This document shows, piece by piece, positions 13,801 through 25,140 of a stretch of 64,000 nt of DNA; position 1 is the first letter of the stretch; each line of letters starts with the position of its first letter. Made by a program: the position numbers and the translations under genes. The stretch comes from Chrysoperla carnea. Lineage: Eukaryota; Arthropoda; Insecta; Neuroptera; Chrysopidae. Location: positions 87,182,520 to 87,246,519 of the forward strand of contig NC_058339.1 of the NCBI RefSeq assembly GCF_905475395.1, in the 5' to 3' direction. The notes under the pieces were generated by a model. It was not told the origin of the DNA and did no database searches. It worked only from the letters and a program-made list of their open reading frames with translations.

Positions 13801-16800
13801 TTTATGACTTAACATGGCGAATTCTTCACGGATCACCATAATGCACGGGCATTAATCTGTCATCAGTTTTTTTTAAATAAATATTTTATTTCAAGTGTTC
13901 TTAAACTCGACTTGTTAACTCGCCAATATTCTTTCTTTGGTCCTATCGAAAATGTACATTGACATGATAGAAAGGATATTTCTTAAGAAACTGTATTTTG
14001 ATTTTTACATTTCTAAAAACTCTTTATATCCCGTTTAAAAACGAGTTTCGTATTTTAGTTTAATTTTTTAATTACCTGGAAGTAAGGAAAGTATTGTATT
14101 CACACCAAAAGTGGAAATATTAGAAATTTCATAAAAACTTAAGCTAGGATATCTATTCTATCAATTTGGAGCAAGGGATCAACATAAAATTTGAAATTTT
14201 CCGGTTTAAATTAGTAAAATAGAATCATAAAACATTATAGAAAATAAATTTTAGTAGGATCTTTCATACGATTATTTTTTCTCGAATTCTAATTTCACAG
14301 GAATATTTTAGTATTCTAAAACACAAAATTTAACATTTCTCTATTAATATGACTCACCGCAAAGATCACATCTTGTTTATAATTAAAGACTAAAAACTTA
14401 ATTTTTTTTTTAGAGTACTTAACTAAGTTTTATATAGTTTGAGATTATTATTATAGTTATTGAATTTTTTCCGGATCAGAATTATTTTGCCCTTCTAGAA
14501 CATTTATCTTACTTGAATATCAGTTAATTCAGCCCTACTTTAAACGATAATTATAGTTTAAAAGTTTTTCAATCAGTTATTATAAAATAATTGCTATAAT
14601 TATTTATTTCAAAGAGTTCAATAAACTAAAATTATTAAATGTTTCGAATATGTGTAGGATACATACAGTAAGTACCTAAAGTAGATCCTCACTAATCTGG
14701 ATTCCTTAAAAATTAGAAACTATCAAATATATCATTTTTAAGTTATTGTACCCTCACAGACGTACGGAGCTATGTGGAAAGGACGGATGAAAGGATTCCT
14801 AGACGTAGCGGACTACTCAGTGTTCGGGTTACCGTGACTTGTTTCTCTCTACTGTATATGTTTTACTAGAAAACTTTATTTTAGTAAATATTTGGAGAAT
14901 TTATTTCCTTGATTGAAAGACCTTTTCTTACCAATTAGATGAATAATTGCAAATAAATTATAAATTAAAATTTTTGTTTATTTTTTATCAGATTATATAA
15001 ATTGTTAAGTGATGTAACGGATATCCCTTATCAGCGTTATCAGTTTAGATAAACTATAAATTACAAATTAGGCAAAACAAATTTTCATAATAATTGCATA
15101 AAAATTAATAATTTATGTAAATATGCTTTATTTTTATTAAAATTTTCAAGCGCTGTAGTTAAACATTTCCACGATTTCTATAGAGAATAATTTTCGGATT
15201 TCATTCTTGAACAATACTAAAATAGATATAGTACACACATATCATTATGCAACAATTAATACTAGGTAAAATTCGACTTCTTAAATTTATTTACAAATTT
15301 ACTCAGTCACATATAAATTATCCTAATTAAATCAATTTATATATACAATTATGTACTTACTAGGATTTAATGAATAGCCCAATTTTCGTACAAAATTTGC
15401 TAAACGAACAGATAATACAATTACAGGAAAACCAATTAATTCCACTGGTAATTCAAATGCCGGTTCACTACCCTGTTGTTCACCACTAATATTATTCACA
15501 TTTATTAATATTAAAAATTGTATTAAAATCAATAATTTTATACATAATTTGAATATAATCATATTTATTAAATTTTTTTGTAAACACAAGTTTTTATAAA
15601 TAAAAAAAAATATAATAATTTTATAAAGAAAGTGAAATTTGTCTCCGTGTGTTAAATATATGAACACTCCAATGTTTATGAATTAACTGGCATTAATGCA
15701 TCTCAACTTCTTTTTAATATTTTCTTAATAATATACCTTTATTTTTGTATAAAAGATTTATTTCATATATTAACTAATATTATGATAAAATTTGGATTCA
15801 AGTTCAACACGTAAAATAAATTTTATCAGGTTGATGGATTTGTCACTTTTACGGTGACTATTTCCGGCACCTATTCAAGTTATTAAAAATATTATCTTAA
15901 AACACCGGAGCGTTGAATTTCCAATTTTCGCTAAATCTTCGTTATAATCGGACCTGAACAACCCGGTGATAAACATAAACCGTGATAAACCAGAAGTGTA
16001 CTTTATTCAGACATAAATTCTTCTTATAATTCAGAAGCAATAGGGTTCTACTACTACGTATCTTCAATCCTATGCTAATTACGGTAGTTGTCTGAGGTTA
16101 AATTTAACATACATTAATACCATGACAAACTTTTAAAATGAAATTAAAATTAATTTAAACACTAAGAAGATATAAGCATTCAAATATTTGTTGCCTATCT
16201 CCTTTTAGCAAAAAAATATTTCATATGTATCTCTATGGTGATATCGGACAATGACGTCACTAACCTATATCTTCCTCTTTGTTTAATTAGGAATTTTAAA
16301 CGTTCATATTTAGCAGTGAGAATTCTTCACCTGAAGTGATAAAATTCATCAATTCATCATGACTATTGTTCGAACTATAATGTAAAATTAGACTTAATAC
16401 CATAACAAAATTTTCAATCATCTCAATGCTGCTATTTCTCTGCCTGCTTTTTCTGTTCTATATTTCCTCGAAATTGTCTTTTAGTTATTTACTTGTTAAG
16501 ATCATTTGAAACATATGACTATCTAAATCCGACCTAAAATGGTGGAAACGCAGAAAATTGATTCAGTACATATACTTACTATATCAAAAACATTGTTCAC
16601 TGCGCCAACACCATTTTTATCCTATTTGTTTAAATTTAAAATTTTGTTTACATTTTACTAAAATGCTTGGTTTACAAAATTTCGTGTAAGAACTAAGCAT
16701 CAATTTTAATAATATTAAATTCAAGTTAACAGTGAAGAAGTGAAAGTATTTAATCGTATATAAACATATGATGGAGATTTTTTTAATACATTTTTATTGT

Positions 16801-19800
16801 TTACACTGATTTTTATACTTATATGTTTATTATTATTATAATTTTTTGTCTCCAATTCATTTTCTAATAAATCTAGTATATCTATTCATATATAAAAATA
16901 ATAATAATTAATATGCAAGATTTATGAATTAAAATATATGTAAAATTTCTCATAACTATCGTTATAATCAAATGTAATTGTTTCTCACAATACTTGAAAC
17001 ATTTTTATGAAATCAAAATATTAATCATGAAACAATACGGCAAGAGATATTATTTTTGAAATTAATTTAATTAAAAATAGAAAATAATTAAGTGTGAATT
17101 GGGACATTAATAATAAACGTAATATTTTTGAGTCATTGCTACGGAATTTTAAATATGTATTCTCTAGTGTATATGAGCAGATTAAAACAAATTTCATTAT
17201 TTGCAAGAAATACTCAAAATTAAGAAAGTATTAGAATTAATTAATTCAATTTATTGCATGTAAAAATTATATTAAGTCATTCCAGAAATAAATAATTAAT
17301 ATTTATGTATCTGGAACTAAATATTTATTACATTCACCTTCTCAGATTAGATTCCAATTAAACTACAATTAGTTCATTTTATAATAAAACAAGTGAAAAT
17401 AAACAATTGACTGAGTTAATTGTTGAAATACCATGTATAGACAGTGTTAATTACTATGTCACATTACACATACATACATGTCATACATACATAACTGATA
17501 CTCCCATATAATACATATTATACAATTTGCGCCTAATTTGCGCCCTCGTGGGTGAACTGTGATGTTTATGAAAAAGTGTTTCAAAACAGAAGGTTGTTTA
17601 TTTTTTTATAAGGAACATTTTTTACAACTTTTGGTTTAGTCTAACGGTTTATAAGGTGGGTCCTACGGACTCAAGACCCAATTGACCTATGTTGCTCAAT
17701 TACGAAGTCGACCTCACTTTTTACGTCCTGAGTATGCAGTAAAAATTTCAGTTTGATATCTTTTTCGTTTTTGAGTTATCGTGCTCACAAACGGACGGAC
17801 GGACAACCAAAAATGGACTAATTAGGTGATTTTATGAACACCTATACCAAAATTTTTTTTGTAGCATCAATATTTTTAAGCGTTACAAACTTCGTAAGTT
17901 GTGTAAGTCATAATAAGTTCCTGTAAGTAATAGTAAATCTGAATTTGAAATGCTTGTCTTCAATCAATGAGTATACATTCTCCAATTATAAAAAAAAAAA
18001 ATTTTTTTGAAGTTCATTGACAATTAATTCACGTAAATTTGTTTTTGTATAAAAATGAAAGTGTCTCTGATGTAATTATTATACAAAAAAAATAACTTAA
18101 TGAGTATTTATTTATTATTACTCAATGGTTTGTGTCATAATGTCAATATAATATTTTTAAAGGTACGTTATTCGCTCCGTGTGTGAGTTTCGTTTCCATG
18201 GTAACGATACAATACTTTAATTATAGAATTGTATGGATGCATATATAATTGTATGGATTGCATTTAAGACTTACATTGAAAATTTAATATTCTTGTTTCA
18301 CAAATTTAAATAAATAATTATGATAATTTACATTTGAAAAATAATATTTGTGCAATTTGATTTCTTATTTTCACAATTTTTAATGCATTAAGTTTAATTC
18401 GTGTTTTACAATAATTTTAATTTGCCATTTCTATAACATTAAGATGTAAAAAACTGCAAATTAGTAATAACAGCCTCCTTTAACGCCAAAATTTTTCACT
18501 GGAAGCGCTGGCATCGATTTTATTATTGTCCCTACCATGACTACGCACACAACGAATAGGAGGTATATCTAATAACATAGAAAAACCAAAATTGATAATA
18601 GTCCCTACTGCTTAGTTTTAGGTACCTACGTGCCATAGACCATAAAATATGTATTCATCAAATTAATGAAATTTTTTGTTTAAAATTACATAATAATTAT
18701 TATTTATTTTATAAATTAATGATGTATTCTTGTAATAATTGTAAATGACACCGTTAGGCATGATTAATTTAATTACTTCCATAAAATTATTGTAAATTTT
18801 TTTCATATTTAATATATCGATCTATTGACATCATAATGCATAGTCAAGGAAGTACAAAACTTTCATGCTTGATCTAAAATACCTCTTTGATAGTCCAGGA
18901 TTGCTTCCTTCGATCTTAATGGGAATATGAAATAAGTACAGAGCCATTTCGAAAAATTAAACAACTAAATTGGAATTCACGTGTACTTTATGCGAATTAA
19001 AAGCTAATCCTTAGTAAAATTACTTTACTACCTTTCGAAAATAAAATATAATTGCGATATTTCGCACAGATATAATCAGAGAATAACCTTTTATAAATAT
19101 AGGTTTGTCATAATTTCAGCTTAACAAGTACAACTTACAAAATTTAAAAAAAAAAAAAAAAACGTGTACGGAACCCTAAATTTAAAGGACACTCTCCATT
19201 AAATTACCTTTTTCCTCAGAGCCTTCTCCAAACTGAACCGATTTTGAGGATCATCATCTATTTTTTAGTTGATCCGGGTACGGAAAACTATACTAGCACT
19301 TGAAATATAGCTAAGAACACTCCCCATTACATTACCTTTCAAACGAAACAAAAAAAAACCAAATTGGTTGATCTTTTTAGTTGCTGCAATGCCACAGACA
19401 GACACATAGGCAGACACATGGAAAGATACACATGGCGGTAAAACTTATAACCTTTTTTTTGGCTCGGGGGTTAAAAATCGATATATACAAGGTATTTAAG
19501 CAAGTGAGATAGCTGCTACATTTGTTGTTTTATATTTAATGCTTATACCACTAGTTCGATTTACATCTAGGCATAGAACTATCACGAGTATGACAGAGTA
19601 CATGCGTTAAGCAATGCATCTAAATAAGAGGTATTATAGATGTTATATGAAATTGCAAAAGTGACTTGCATCGTGGCTTCGATGTCTTTTAAGCTATACA
19701 ACAGTTGTTCTGTTGTATGCATGCAGAGAGTGGGATTCAACACATGTATATAATACCTCTTACTTAGATGCATTGCTTAACGCATGCATTCTGTCATACT

Positions 19801-22800
19801 CGTTATATTTATTTGCCTAGATGTAAATCAAACTAGTGGTGTATACCCAGTATTGAAATTCTATTAATATGTTATTGCACAAAAATTAACGACAAGAAAC
19901 GTTGAATTTATGAATCATTATTTAAAGTAAGAAGTTAACGAGCCATATATTAGATACAAAATCATTATCCACTTACGACATAATAACGATTTATATTGTA
20001 ATCGAAAGGTCACTAATTACTTAACTTACTGTTTATTCTTTGAAACATACATATATGATTTTGAAATCCAATTAGGTAGACGATCACCTTAATTATTTAT
20101 TATACATATAGATTCATAAGATTTCTCTTTTATACAAAAATTCAATCTTGAATTTTGTCATAAGTATATAATTTTACCATAGCTATAATGCTTTTTTTTT
20201 TAGCAAAACATACAAAAAATTAAATGAAATTATAAAATTTTTTTAATAAAACATGAAGTTTTTTGTAAAATAATTTTAATTTTTACATCAATTATTCAAT
20301 TTTATCTTTATTTATAACATTTCTAATAATCAGCTTCAGGTTTTCACTTTTAAGTGACGTAGAATTATTTGGCATTTGTTATTTTTAATTAATGTTATCT
20401 GCGAAAATTAAATGTTAATAGTTCTTTCTAATCCAGTCACTTCAATTGAAACTCTGAAGGAATTTTCTAAACAATATATATATAAAGCTTCCGGTCATTC
20501 ATCACCTAACAAACTAACGGCAATCGCAAAGTAGAATTGCAGAGAGTTTAATTGACTCTAAAAAATGGTTCAGTCTTGGCAGAAAATTCAATACATGACT
20601 TCACTCTTTGATCCCTGTTTATGAAAATTATGGATTCACGTTCATTTTCTCTATCATATTCCTGAATACGAATTCAACTCCGAATTTGTATAATTCTGTA
20701 ATATACGTTTCTTATCCTTATTTGGCCTCCTAATTAATTCACCCCATTTCTATATTTTTCAACTCATCAATCAACTTTTTTAAGGGAGGGGGGGGGGTCA
20801 AAGGTCTGAAAATCGATTTTATTCATTGATGACTAACGCGTGTTTAATTTTTTTGAGGCGGTGAGGTATTCCTCACTGCTACCACTAGCTGAATTTTCAA
20901 TACTTTTTATTGAAAATGTCGCAAAAAATTTTAGAATAATGTTTAATAATATATAATAAGTTTAAAAATATTAATAAATACGAATCACAAAATATAGTTT
21001 TTTATGGGTATCTCAACCCCTTTCCCCTTTAAAAAATTGATTTAAAAATCATATTGAATCTCCTTTTTGAAAATTTAAAATAAGTTACTTTCATTAACTA
21101 GTCTCATCAACATAATTTTTTTAATTTCTAGCACATCCTTCAAATTGGACATTAAAAAAGTCTACTATTCCTGATGGATATGGAAAAGGTGGATTTGCAC
21201 CATACGGAATATCAGGTATTGTCAAAGGAGCAGCAAAATGTTTTTATGGATTCATTGGTTTTGATTGTGTTGCAACTGCAGGTAAATTTTTTTTATCTTA
21301 TTGATTGAAGTATTCAATCTTTGTTGGGAGTTAATTTTAATTTACATGAAATAACCTTTAGGTGAAGAAGCTCAAAGCCCTCAAAGATCAATACCAATAG
21401 CTGTTGTCAGTTCGTTGCTAGTGGTTTTCTTAGCATATTGCGGTGTTTCCACAGTTTTAACAATGATGTTACCCTATTATCTCCAGGTAAGCCCATCAAA
21501 TCTTAGATATCGACGATGCACTGCCAATTTGACCAAATCAAAGCAATAAAGGACATTCCCAAAGAAATGAATGTATGGAAAAATTTGACTTACGTTTCAA
21601 ATTTTGAGTGTGGATTATGTTAGAACTTGGGAAAATTAGATGATAATTAAGAGTAAATTTTTCAATATATACCATGGTTTTTGAACTATTGATTCCTAAA
21701 GATTTAGAGAAAATCGCTTATAGAAGAATTAAGGGTGAACACACTCACAATTTGAAACGTAAGTCTCAATTTCAAGGGCTAGTAGAAAAGGCTTAATTTT
21801 TTTTTATATGAATTTGGACTAAGACCAAATCAATTCTGATTAATGATGAATTCTGATAATTTTAGGGCGGGTTATGACTTCAAAAGTAGACATATTTATA
21901 ACATAGATTTTATGGAAAAACGATAGATGGATGACATGATATCGTAGATTTCTCCAAAACTTGTCGGTAGAAATTTAAAAAAACTATTTAAACTACTTAA
22001 AGTTTAAATCTTAATAAAGATGTATGAGCATGGTAAAGGGGGCACAAATTTAAAAAAATCTATATTTTCAATTTTGATGGTGAATTATGTTCTAACTTGA
22101 CAATATAAGACGAAAAGTAAGAATAAATTTTTCGATATCTGGAGTAATTTTCAAATATCGAAAATTGAAAATTTTGTTTAATTATTTAAGTTACGATATT
22201 TCGAAAACCAAGGCAAATACCAAAAAATTGTATTCTAATTTTTCGTCTACATTCATGAAGTTGTAACAAAATTCATCAACAAAGTTAAAAATAAGGTACA
22301 AATAATTTCAACCCTTAGTCTAAAAATGTCTTGACGCCGTTACTACCATAACACATAATTGCCATTCATTTTATCACTTTAAAGGTGATCCTTAGGAAAC
22401 GTGATTTTTTTGATAACGTCCTCAAAAGGTACTTTATCTAATTTTTTTTCTACATGGTCAATTTTGGGAGAACAAACACGATACAGGAAAATTTCGCCAC
22501 TTCAATTTTTTTCCCATAAAATTTACAGGACACAGATGCTCCATTACCTCATGTATTTGATTCCGTTGGCTGGACAATTCCAAAATATATTGTGAGTGTT
22601 GGTGCCATGGCTGGGTTGTGTTCCAGTTTATTGGGTGCATTATATCCATTACCACGTATTATTTATGCTATGTCTTCCGATGGTTTATTATTCCAATTTA
22701 TGGGTAAAATCCATCCAAAATTTAATACACCTTTGTATGGTACATTAGCTGCAGGTGTTTTCACTGGTAAAGAAATTGTTGGGAAAAATTAATTGAAAGG

Positions 22801-23880
22801 ATATTAATTATAATTTTTGCTACAGGAATTTTAGCTGCATTATTGGATTTAGATCGATTGGTTAGTATGATGTCAATTGGTACGCTGTTAGCCTATTCTA
22901 TGGTAGCTTCATGTGTGCTCATTTTAAGGTAAGCTCAAATCCAAAAATTACAGTTTGGGATCTAAAAAACTTTTGTTCTACAGGTATGAAGAAGGAAAAA
23001 GTGACAAAAAAGATGAAGATTCCAGAGATCTTACATTGATAAATGTATTCAAACAAATGTTTAATACAAAATTGAAAAATCCCACTTCGTTAACTGCACG
23101 TCTTGTTATGATTCAAGTTGTTGCATACGGTAAAAATTTGAATAAAATCATATTTAATTATCTTAACTTATGTATTTTACGAAATTTTCTAGTTTTATGG
23201 TGTATTGGTTTTACAAGTACAATTGTATTTTGTGAAAAACAATTGCAAAACCGCGAATCATGGGCTATAGGAATGTTAGTGGTATTTGGAATTTTACTGT
23301 GTGTTACGCTAATGTCAATACAAACTCAACCCACATCAAATGTTAAATTAACATTTTCTGTAAGTTATTTTTGTTAATAAATTTTAGGGAATCAGTATGG
23401 TATTTTAATGCTAATATGTCTGCGCCAAGTCTAAACTTGTCTTGGCGCTCGTACTACCTTAAAAACTCTATTTAAGATATTTTATTAGTTTTTAATATAT
23501 CATTGTAATTGTGTTTCTTTTATTTTTAGGTTCCATTAGTTCCATGGTTACCTGGAATTAGTATTTTAATAAATATTTATCTAATGTTACAATTAAGTCC
23601 ATTAACTTGGATTCAATTTACAATTTGGATTTTTATAGGTAACAAAAATTAAAATTGAGGCAAAAAGTTGCAAAATATATTTAATTATTTTGTTTTGTTT
23701 TTAGGTTTAATAATATACTTTTGCTATGGAATATTTAACAGCAACGAACGTTACACAAATATTGCATCAATATCATCCAAAAATTGTCTGGTTAATAATG
23801 AAAAATCAAGGAAAATTAGTTATCAAGACATTAAATTAAATGAAGCAAATTATGTACCAAAAATAGCACAATTTAGCTAA
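1864..23880 (+). CDS. slif: Cationic amino acid transporter (CAT-A), slimfast-like
   Basis: Twelve coding exons: 1864-2113, 3027-3155, 4300-4455, 4537-4641, 21132-21281, 21362-21486, 22529-22766, 22826-22928, 22984-23129, 23193-23359, 23530-23638, 23705-23880. They total 1854 nt with consistent phases, giving 617 aa, a normal length for the SLC7/APC-superfamily CAT group. Seen: the TM1 unwound-helix motif [15 protein letters not shown] (residues 44-58), [38 protein letters not shown] (around 255-274), [16 protein letters not shown], and [14 protein letters not shown] followed by LRYE. Known of the family: proton-independent uptake of arginine and lysine at the plasma membrane; Drosophila slimfast feeds amino-acid sensing by TOR in fat body. 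The ATG at 1864 follows a probable 5' UTR splice acceptor. Intron 4 (4642-21131) is exceptionally long and hosts an antisense gene and many repeats. Family assignment is very sure; one-to-one orthology with slimfast is inferred. Confidence 0.93.
2423..2963 (+). repeat. Dispersed repeat family A, full-length copy
   Basis: A unit of about 540 bp running from 'aaacaagtgaaaacaaacaa' through a '(gacg)n' block ('gacggacggacggacggac' near 2812) to 'tatacatggtataa'. The same unit recurs six more times in the window, always in this orientation. There is no ORF and no clear terminal inverted repeat. It lies in CAT-A intron 1. It is probably a non-autonomous mobile element; its class is undetermined. 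Confidence 0.85.
3602..3935 (-). mobile_element. Non-LTR retrotransposon 3' fragment with TTAGG-like tail
   Basis: On the minus strand the segment 3700-3903 encodes CRSCHSG...[10 protein letters not shown], the Cys/His C-terminal signature seen after the reverse transcriptase/RNase H of Jockey-type LINEs, followed by [16 protein letters not shown]. The retroelement's 3' end is a run that reads (TTAGG)3 on the plus strand at 3602-3618. A second, related fragment lies at 31385-31770. The element is 5'-truncated and inactive, and sits in CAT-A intron 2. Confidence 0.75.
5628..5708 (+). repeat. tRNA-like SINE head (degenerate)
   Basis: The text around 5632-5700 aligns by eye with the segment at 28125-28205 and with the reverse complement of 10590-10676: 'aaggcagggtgttgtgct ... 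gcggaagttggtcagttcaaa'. It keeps a weak A-box-like start and a B-box-like 'ggtcagttcaaa'. It cannot fold as a standard tRNA. It is probably a decayed SINE copy in CAT-A intron 4. Confidence 0.4.
6283..6480 (+). repeat. Dispersed repeat family B copy
   Basis: It begins 'aaccccgaactaaaaaaaag' and includes 'ttataagtttgaccgctatg', a (tg)n/(tgtc)n stretch, 'gaacggatgaaccgatttt' and 'atgtttcaagtgcgagctta'. Related copies are at 19155-19475 (reverse), 40285-40590 (two arms head to head) and 63310-63355 (fragment). There is no coding capacity. From memory this type of sequence is abundant in several insect orders; the transposon class is not determined here. Confidence 0.75.
6759..10175 (-). CDS. Small secretory-type protein, isoform with proximal first exon (unrecognised family)
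   Basis: Three exons on the minus strand: 10175-9974 (202 nt), 8252-8009 (244 nt) and 6876-6759 (118 nt). They sum to 564 nt, or 187 aa, with consistent phases; the first donor is GTTAGT. Residues 1-28 form a signal peptide ([20 protein letters not shown]...). Next comes a second hydrophobic stretch containing [17 protein letters not shown], then a furin-like RARR (residues 72-75, in [14 protein letters not shown]). An acidic, helical region carries the pair DVCLYEKVC. The C-terminus has two more cysteines ([10 protein letters not shown]). Four cysteines after the RARR site suggest two disulphides. The gene lies entirely inside CAT-A intron 4 on the opposite strand. I do not recognise the family; a processed secreted or membrane-associated factor is an inference. 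Confidence 0.75.
7465..7640 (+). mobile_element. hAT transposon short remnant
   Basis: It starts with 'caggcccgtgcgcagg', the same terminal text as the hAT remnant at 13017. It continues with 'aatgcacccatttattagacgc', a piece like 'gctgaagcatgatttgatt' and 'cttgagcgatatct', all matching 13020-13230 but with large deletions. It is a deleted relative of that element, within intron 2 of the nested antisense gene. Confidence 0.6.
9974..10175 (-). other. Proximal alternative first coding exon of the nested gene
   Basis: This exon is 202 nt and encodes a signal peptide plus the module QEPSFEWP...FPVIV...[12 protein letters not shown]. It ends in phase 1 at a GTTAGT donor. It matches the distal exon at 15361-15562 in length, phase and about 21 of the last 35 residues. 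Both can splice to the exon at 8252. It was listed separately because it decides which N-terminus the protein carries. Confidence 0.7.
10590..10676 (-). repeat. tRNA-like SINE head (minus strand)
   Basis: The reverse complement reads 'gaggcaatggtcttgtggat ... ggtcgtcaggtcaaacctca', with an A-box-like 'tggtcttgtgg' and a B-box-like 'ggtcaaacc'. It aligns well with 28125-28205. The stem pairing of a functional tRNA is absent. It is a probable tRNA-derived SINE fragment just upstream of the proximal first exon of the nested gene. Confidence 0.5.
10868..11043 (+). repeat. Dispersed repeat family A, 3' part
   Basis: Only the 3' third of the unit is present, from 'gacagacggacagacagaca' through 'ggaaatggactaattaggtg' to 'catatacatggtataa'. 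The match to the 2423-2963 copy is obvious by eye. It lies in CAT-A intron 4. Confidence 0.8.
11610..11910 (+). repeat. Dispersed repeat family A, 5' part
   Basis: It runs from 'aaaacaagtgaaaatgaaca' through 'gtgtgccctcgtgagtaaac' to 'gacccaagacccaatt', where homology with the other copies stops. Together with 10868-11043 it shows that the family breaks into 5' and 3' pieces. There is no coding capacity. Confidence 0.8.
12088..12115. repeat. (CA)n microsatellite
   Basis: About 28 bases of nearly pure CA dinucleotides ('acacccacacacacacacac') inside CAT-A intron 4. It is a simple sequence repeat with no other signal. Confidence 0.9.
13017..13855 (+). mobile_element. Decayed hAT-superfamily DNA transposon
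   Basis: The left end is 'ctggcccgtgcgcaag' and the right end is 'atgcacgggcat', so the termini are inverted (CCCGTGCRCA). Conceptual reading of 13162-13347 gives a basic helical segment ending [19 protein letters not shown]. At about 13535-13640 the text reads [20 protein letters not shown] then KTNLRSRM...QLNGLIFA, the hallmark C-terminal dimerisation domain of hAT transposases (usual core ASaERSFSxLkxlKtxlRs). Frames are broken and the catalytic middle is missing. It is an internally deleted, inactive copy in CAT-A intron 4. Confidence 0.8.
15361..15562 (-). CDS. Distal alternative first exon of the nested secretory-type gene
   Basis: The ATG at 15562-15560 starts a signal peptide ([20 protein letters not shown]). 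It is followed by [18 protein letters not shown]...[12 protein letters not shown], and a GTAAGT donor follows position 15361. The coding part is 202 nt and ends in phase 1, exactly like the proximal exon 9974-10175; joined to 8252-8009 and 6876-6759 it also gives 187 aa. No second copy of the downstream exons is visible between 10.2 and 15.3 kb. That favours alternative promoters and first exons of one gene over two genes, although a lost or unseen second gene body is possible. Confidence 0.65.
17386..17895 (+). repeat. Dispersed repeat family A copy
   Basis: From 'aaaacaagtgaaaataaaca' to 'gcgttacaaacttcg', including 'acggacggacggacaacc' and 'ggactaattaggtgatttta'. It is nearly full length; only the last ~60 bases of the unit are missing. 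CAT-A intron 4. Confidence 0.85.
18169..18558 (+). mobile_element. 390-bp non-autonomous element (family D), copy 1
   Basis: It is bounded by TATTCG at the left end and CGAATA at the right end. It matches 47885-48275 as a reverse complement over its full length, sharing for example 'ggtaacgata' or a variant, 'gtatggattgcatt', 'tttaatgcattaagtttaat' and 'gcgctggcatcgatttta'. Two full-length copies with identical ends and no ORF suggest a short DNA transposon (MITE or solo unit). CAT-A intron 4. Confidence 0.75.
19155..19475 (-). repeat. Dispersed repeat family B copy (reverse)
   Basis: Family B in reverse orientation: 'cgtgtacggaaccctaaatt', then 'actgaaccgattttgagga', 'tgccacagacagacacata' and 'aaaacttataacctttttt'. 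Two 'tttcaaacgaaac'/'acttgaaatatagctaagaa' blocks suggest an internal duplication. CAT-A intron 4. Confidence 0.7.
19546..19843. mobile_element. MITE with ~90-bp terminal inverted repeats
   Basis: The left arm starts 'taccactagttcgatttaca' and the right arm ends with the reverse complement 'tgtaaatcaaactagtggtg'. The arms continue through 'atgcgttaagcaatgcatct' with only a few mismatches. A TA dinucleotide flanks each side, as expected for Tc1/mariner-like insertion. The ~120-bp centre has no ORF of note. CAT-A intron 4. Confidence 0.8.
23668..23880 (+). other. Last coding exon of CAT-A (cytosolic tail)
   Basis: The acceptor at 23703-23704 starts exon 12 at 23705. It encodes the end of the last membrane helix ([17 protein letters not shown]) and a short polar tail ending PKIAQFS at the stop. 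The ~45-residue tail contrasts with the ~600-residue tail of CAT-B. The in-frame ATG at 23668 is intronic and not a real start. Confidence 0.85.
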
Positions 23881-24092
23881 AAGATTTTAATTATTTTTTT
23901 TCCACTTAACTACAGCGGTATTTGAACTTAAAAATTTTGTAACAAATGTTCTGATTTAATTAGAACTTACAATTTGATGAATCGCAATTTTTTGAAGAGC
24001 GAAAACTTCAAATTTCTTATTTTTCGAGACATTTAGAGTTTTCGGAATTTTTCTAGATATAAGAAACATTCCGTTAATGAACGAGAAAAGAA

Positions 24093-24098
24093 AATAAA
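24093..24098 (+). terminator. Candidate poly(A) signal of CAT-A
   Basis: AATAAA lies 213 bases after the CAT-A stop codon. It is the first canonical hexamer downstream; cleavage-site evidence is not available from sequence. Confidence 0.45.
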
Positions 24099-24317
24099 CT
24101 TTAAATAAGTACTTCCAATTGCCAAATAAGATTTGTGATTTTACAAAAAAAAAACGTTTGAGTATTATAATTTTGTTGGAAATCATTATGTATTGATGAT
24201 GATGGTTTGAGTTACTACTTAAATTGCACCAAAAACTTATCTATTTAATTTAAGAACTTAATTTAAACTTTACAAAAACTTAAGGTGGTATAGGCAGTAT
24301 CGAGATTCACAGATACG

Positions 24318-24852
24318 AGATTGTTGAAATACCATGTATAGTCAGTGTTGATTTCTTTATCACATAACATACAAACATACAAACATGTGACACATACATA
24401 ACTGATAATCAAGTATAGTACATATTATAAAATTTCCGCCTAATTGGGTCCGGGTAAACAGTGATGTTTACGAAAAAATGTTTCAAACAAAAGTTGTTTA
24501 ATTTTTGATAAGGAACATTTTTTACATTTAAACTTTTGTTCTATCTCTAACGGTTTACATGATGGGTCCTACGGACCCAAGACCCAATTGAGCTATGATG
24601 CTCATTTACGAACTTGACCTCACTTTTTACGTCCTGATCACGCTGTAAAAATTTCATCTCGATATCTTTTTTCGTTTTTGAGTTATCGTGTTCACAGACG
24701 GACGGACGGACGGACAACTGGAAATGGACTAATTAGGTGATTCTATTAACACCTATATCAAAATTTTGTACATAGCATCAATATTTTTAAGCGTTACAAA
24801 CTTGGGACTAAACTTAGTATACCTTGCATATTACATATTTGCATGGTATAAT
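24318..24852 (+). repeat. Dispersed repeat family A copy, 5'-truncated
   Basis: It begins at 'gattgttgaaataccatgta' (the first ~40 bases of the unit are missing) and ends 'tgcatggtataatt'. It is otherwise collinear with the 2423 copy, including 'acggacggacggacggacaa'. It lies about 450 bp downstream of CAT-A. Confidence 0.85.
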
Positions 24853-25140
24853 TATACAATAGATTTTTTCCTGATTCGACTAAAGTGATACGACTTTGAT
24901 ACTGCTATACTACCTTACAGCCTCTACCAAATTTGTATTGTACAAATTACTAAACTTATCATAGAACATTATAACCAACGCCAGATGTAACGAAATTAAA
25001 TGTAATTAAAGGTGGTAAATTTAGGGTACCGTGTACTCTTAAAACTTTAAAAGCAAATTGCAAATTTTCCAAGGGCCTCTAGCTACATATTTTCATAGAT
25101 TTATATTTTTACTTCAGTAAATAGCAAACAAATAACAAAT

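Noticed and set aside
20470..20520. TATA-like 'tatatataaagcttccgg' as a core promoter
   Set aside because: The nearest initiator-like motif is too close (about 15 bases) and no ORF or exon follows before CAT-A exon 5.
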